A stretch of 7,765 nt of DNA from Clostridiales bacterium (GTDB taxonomy: Bacteria; Bacillota; Clostridia; Oscillospirales; Acutalibacteraceae), in NCBI GenBank assembly GCA_019415925.1, contig DXYG01000100.1:1-7765 (forward strand), given 5' to 3'. This document shows, piece by piece, positions 5,694-7,765 of the stretch. Every line of letters starts with the position of its first letter. Position 1 is the stretch's first letter. The translations under genes were made by a program, and so were the position numbers. The notes beneath the pieces were generated by a model. The model saw nothing but the letters and a program-made list of their open reading frames with translations. It was not told where the DNA came from and ran no database searches.

Positions 5694-6356
5694 ATGAAGA
5701 ACATAGTAGAGGAAACAAGACAAATGAACAAGATGGGTACTGCCGACATCAAAAAGCTTATGCTTTCTATGGGCTTGCCAATGATTATTTCAATGGCGCT
5801 TCAGGCGGTGACTGCATATGGAATTTACTATAAAATTCAGCAGTTCGTGTTCTTTGCCGCATTCGGAATGAACAACGCAATGATTCCGATAATAGCGTTC
5901 AACTACGGAATGAGGAGCAAAAAGCGCATAAATCAGGGGATAAGGTACGGAATGATTTACACGCTTATCATAATGTTTCTGGGAGCAGTTCTGTTGCAGG
6001 TGTTTGCAAACCGGATTCTCGGAATTTTCTCACTTTCGGACAAAACAAGAGAGCTTGCAATTCTGGCTATCAGAATAATTACGCTCGGTTACATTTTTGT
6101 CGGTGCAAATATTGCATATCAGGGAATTTTTCAGGCACTCGGCTGTGGCGTAAGCTCGCTGGTGCTTTCGCTGATAAGACTCATTATCGTTCCGTTGCCG
6201 CTTGCCGCAGCGTTTACCTGCTTTGCGAATGCCGAAATGCTTATATGGATTGCATTTCCTGTCGGAGAGCTTGCAGCGTTTCTGATTGCGCTTGTGATGA
6301 TGAAGCTTATCGGAAAAAGCAAAATTCCCCCGATAAAAGCTCAGGCGGTGGAATAA
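5694..6356 (+). CDS. MATE-family efflux transporter with large in-frame internal deletion
   Basis: A 220-residue remnant of a MATE (NorM/DinF-type) drug/cation antiporter; the family is usually about 440-460 residues with 12 membrane helices. The N-terminal piece, MGTADIKKLMLSMGLPMIIS to about residue 39, is the normal start and first half of helix 1. It then jumps directly to TAYGIYYKIQQFVFFAAFGM (from residue 40), which normally begins around helix 8. Helices 8-12 follow intact to a natural end. About 230 residues are missing, yet the frame is open, with the joint near 5808-5811. Loss of the N-terminal lobe should abolish the central transport path, so it is probably inactive. The start at 5694 is favoured by AGAAGG (5683-5688); 5724, with GAGG upstream, is an alternative that fits the usual family N-terminus (210 residues). 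The in-frame codons upstream to 5592 overlap the leader hairpins and are not counted as coding. Confidence 0.8.
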   Translation: MKNIVEETRQMNKMGTADIKKLMLSMGLPMIISMALQAVTAYGIYYKIQQFVFFAAFGMNNAMIPIIAFNYGMRSKKRINQGIRYGMIYTLIIMFLGAVLLQVFANRILGIFSLSDKTRELAILAIRIITLGYIFVGANIAYQGIFQALGCGVSSLVLSLIRLIIVPLPLAAAFTCFANAEMLIWIAFPVGELAAFLIALVMMKLIGKSKIPPIKAQAVE

Positions 6357-6533
6357 TTTTCGGATAAATTAATGCATCTTTTTTGTATCATTTGTCAGGT
6401 GGATAAAAACAAAATAAGCTCAAAAAGTGTTTTTTAAGTATTTGTTGAAAAAATAATACACAAAACATAATTTGAATTATTGTGCATATTGTCATTTTGC
6501 CTGTTGAGAAAAGACAAATCCGCCTGTATCCAC
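6357..6533. other. AT-rich intergenic stretch without a recognised gene
   Basis: No supported ORF on either strand. It contains only weak signals. One is an inverted pair, GTGGATA (6399-6405) with TATCCAC (6527-6533). Another is an imperfect dyad around 6459-6484. A TTGAAA at 6445-6450 has no good -10 at the right distance. The MATE transcript has no terminator until 6616 unless one is hidden here. Confidence 0.4.
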
Positions 6534-6562
6534 TTGAAATAAGGTCGAAAAAATAGTATAAT
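6534..6562 (+). promoter_or_regulatory. Strong orphan sigma-A-type promoter
   Basis: TTGAAA (6534-6539), exactly 17 bases, then TATAAT (6557-6562): the best promoter match on the + strand in the window. Transcription should start near 6569. No protein gene follows before the terminator at 6616. Confidence 0.75.
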
Positions 6563-6568
6563 ATACGA

Positions 6569-6654
6569 AAATGAAATGCTCACATTGAACATTCATTTTC
6601 ATAAAACACACAATCGCAAAACAGACCGTCGGGAGACGGTCTGTTTTGCTTTTT
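6569..6654 (+). ncRNA. Candidate small RNA (about 85 nt)
   Basis: Between the orphan promoter and a perfect terminator lies a unit of about 85 nt with no credible ORF. The 5' part folds: GAAAATGAA (6567-6575) with TTCATTTTC (6592-6600), a perfect 9-bp stem whose first base or two depend on the exact start site. A short A/C-rich single strand (about 6601-6615) leads into the terminator stem. The only ORF, ATG at 6571, is five codons long with no ribosome binding site. The layout of stem-loop, unpaired linker and terminator is that of a stand-alone regulatory RNA. It matches no RNA family that I recognise. It could instead be the leftover promoter and terminator of a lost gene. Confidence 0.5.
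6616..6654 (+). terminator. Perfect 15-bp intrinsic terminator
   Basis: Uninterrupted 15-bp stem (6616-6630 with 6635-6649) and GGGA tetraloop (6631-6634), followed by TTTTT (6650-6654). Ends the candidate small RNA and any read-through from the MATE gene, before the converging - strand gene. Confidence 0.9.
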
Positions 6655-6660
6655 GATTGA

Positions 6661-6696
6661 ATTGAAAAGAAAACGGCTGCCGATAACAGCAGCCGT
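6661..6696 (-). terminator. Terminator of the BI-1-like gene
   Basis: Perfect 8-bp stem, ACGGCTGC (6673-6680) with GCAGCCGT (6689-6696), loop of eight bases. On the - strand it is followed by a T-rich run, TTTTCTTTTC (6672-6663). It starts 13 bases after the gene's stop and sits back to back with the + strand terminator. Confidence 0.85.
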
Positions 6697-6709
6697 GAAT
6701 TTTGATTTA

Positions 6710-7555
6710 TTACTTGTTGTTTTTGCTGAGCGTGAGCAGTAAATCGAGTACCTTCAGATAAATCCAGATTACCGTGAATGCAAGACCGAAAGCGGCGCTC
6801 CATTCATACTTTTTGGGCAGATTGTTTTCAACGGTTTTCTCAATTGTGTCGAAATCAGTGAGCAAAAAGAGCGTTGCGATGATGATTCCTAAAACGGAAA
6901 AGCCGATTGAAAACAGCGGATTGTCAAAGAATTTAGAAACAAAGCCTGAGGTTGCAGGAATAAAGTACAGGATAAGTCCTGCAATTGATGACAGAATCAC
7001 CGTAACAAAAAGTGTGGTAATAACAACTCTGAACTTGCCTGTGACCTTAACAATGCGTGTTGCATATAGGATTGCCATAACAGCAACAATAATAAGGGTG
7101 ATTACAAGAGCCTCAAGTGCAAGGTGCTCAAAGCCCTGAAGGCATCTGTGAATTGTCCAGCCGAGCAGAAAGCCCTGCGAAACGGAATAAATTGTGCCCG
7201 TAACGGGAATAGTTTTCTTTATAAATACTGCAAGAAACGGAAATACAAGCGTTATCAGCAGTGCAATTCCGACAAAAATCAATTCGTTTGCTGTGTATGT
7301 AACAACAAGTCCGTCTTTGGCAATCAGGTTCAGCTGTTCAAGTGTGCTGAAATAGTAGAGGTGTGCAAGGTAATAGCCTGCAACTCCGACAACCGTCATA
7401 AGCAGGAAAAAGACTGTTTTGACCGTTATTCCTGCGTATGTAGCACTCTCGCCTTTTTTTGCTCTCTCCTTAACCTTGTTAAGCTGTCTTACAACAGGGT
7501 TAGCCGCAAACACAGGATTTTTGCTTTCCGAGTTTTGCTGTTGGTTTATGTTCAT
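6710..7555 (-). CDS. Bax inhibitor-1/YccA-like multi-pass membrane protein
   Basis: A 281-residue integral membrane protein with about seven hydrophobic helices (roughly 45-63, 92-112, 118-136, 147-166, 176-199, 215-233, 251-275) behind a polar N-terminal tail of about 40 residues. The C-terminal block LLTDFDTIEKTVENNLPKKY, followed by EWSAAFGLAFTVIWIYLKVL, is characteristic of the bacterial Bax inhibitor-1/YccA (PF12811-type) family. The acidic pair D234/D236 and D271 are candidates for the conserved aspartates of the family, which in the Bacillus homologue YetJ control a calcium leak. The physiological role in bacteria is poorly known; membrane calcium or stress homeostasis is the usual suggestion. 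AGAGG (7567-7563) lies seven bases before the ATG. It appears to be a single-gene unit with its own promoter and terminator. Length is typical and the gene looks intact. Confidence 0.9.
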   Translation of the reverse strand: MNINQQQNSESKNPVFAANPVVRQLNKVKERAKKGESATYAGITVKTVFFLLMTVVGVAGYYLAHLYYFSTLEQLNLIAKDGLVVTYTANELIFVGIALLITLVFPFLAVFIKKTIPVTGTIYSVSQGFLLGWTIHRCLQGFEHLALEALVITLIIVAVMAILYATRIVKVTGKFRVVITTLFVTVILSSIAGLILYFIPATSGFVSKFFDNPLFSIGFSVLGIIIATLFLLTDFDTIEKTVENNLPKKYEWSAAFGLAFTVIWIYLKVLDLLLTLSKNNK

Positions 7556-7578
7556 TATTTAGCCTCTTTTTATTTTAG

Positions 7579-7607
7579 ATTATAATAATTCTATCACACA
7601 AAAGCAA
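7579..7607 (-). promoter_or_regulatory. Predicted promoter of the BI-1-like gene
   Basis: Read on the - strand: TTGCTT (7607-7602), 17 bases, TATAAT (7584-7579), with transcription starting near 7572 and a short leader. An overlapping alternative is TTGAAT (7616-7611), 17 bases, TAGAAT (7593-7588). Either would place the ribosome binding site in the transcript. Confidence 0.55.
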
Positions 7608-7748
7608 AAAATTCAATAAGAATATGTAAATAAATATAAAAATATATTAAAACAGCTTTAAAAAATATGCAAATAGATAAAAACAAAATCCGTTTATTTT
7701 TTAGTAAGCAAAACCATAATTTAGCGTTGGAATTATAGCAACGTTGAC

Positions 7749-7765
7749 GTAGGGACACGGCGAGC
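7749..7765. repeat. GTAGGG-type repeat, cut by the window edge
   Basis: GTAGGGACACGGCGAGC at the right end begins like the inverse of the repeat at 105-127 and is truncated by the window edge. Just before it lie the small dyad CGTTG (7725-7729)/CAACG (7739-7743) and an AT-rich stretch (about 7608-7720) with nothing else recognised. Confidence 0.45.

Noticed and set aside
6571..6588. Leaderless five-codon peptide in the candidate small RNA
   Set aside because: The ATG lies two or three bases from the predicted transcript start with no ribosome binding site, so translation is unsupported.
6492..6803. 103-codon - strand ORF overlapping the BI-1 gene end
   Set aside because: It runs through two terminators and out of frame over the BI-1 coding end; no ribosome binding site and no recognisable domain.
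6774..7585. + strand ORFs opposite the BI-1-like gene
   Set aside because: Antisense shadows rich in Lys/Arg/Ser with no ribosome binding site; the - strand reading has a clear family signature.

Overview
The window looks like a chromosomal segment of a low-GC, gut-type Clostridia bacterium (Oscillospiraceae/Ruminococcaceae-like). This is inferred from protein style, strong AGGAGG-type ribosome binding sites, sigma-A-like promoters, U-tailed terminators and short palindromic intergenic repeats. No database search was possible, so the genus is not assigned. I see no phage structural genes, transposase, CRISPR array, rRNA or tRNA.

Layout. Positions 1-379 are a gene-free repeat zone with four GTAGGG-type hairpin repeats and a tandem pair of the palindrome GTCGAGGCACTCGAC. 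A tight three-gene + strand operon follows (380-4457): a MoxR-family AAA+ ATPase, a DUF58 protein and a membrane-anchored transglutaminase-like protein, closed by a strong hairpin terminator. Two more copies of the palindrome lie just downstream. On the - strand, two abutting small genes (5151-4645) encode a 68-residue helical protein of unknown function and a 99-residue sigma-70 region-4-like DNA-binding protein, read from a near-consensus promoter about 120-150 bases upstream. A 540-base intergenic region separates them from a + strand MATE-type transporter gene. That gene has lost its central half in frame and has a structured 5' leader with a terminator hairpin. Downstream, 6534-6654 is a compact unit of TTGAAA-N17-TATAAT promoter, about 85 nt and a perfect 15-bp terminator, with no credible ORF: a candidate small RNA. 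It converges on a - strand Bax inhibitor-1/YccA-like membrane protein (7555-6710) with its own promoter and terminator. The right edge is AT-rich and ends inside another GTAGGG-type repeat.

How the genes relate. The MoxR-DUF58-transglutaminase trio is a known association, in which the ATPase is thought to act as a chaperone for the membrane or secreted partners; the substrate here is unknown. The sigma-like pair looks like a small regulatory operon of unknown target. The MATE remnant is probably inactive as a pump. The items most worth a second look are the orphan sRNA-like unit, the MATE leader and deletion, the GTCGAG palindrome family around the operon, and the sigma-like two-gene operon.
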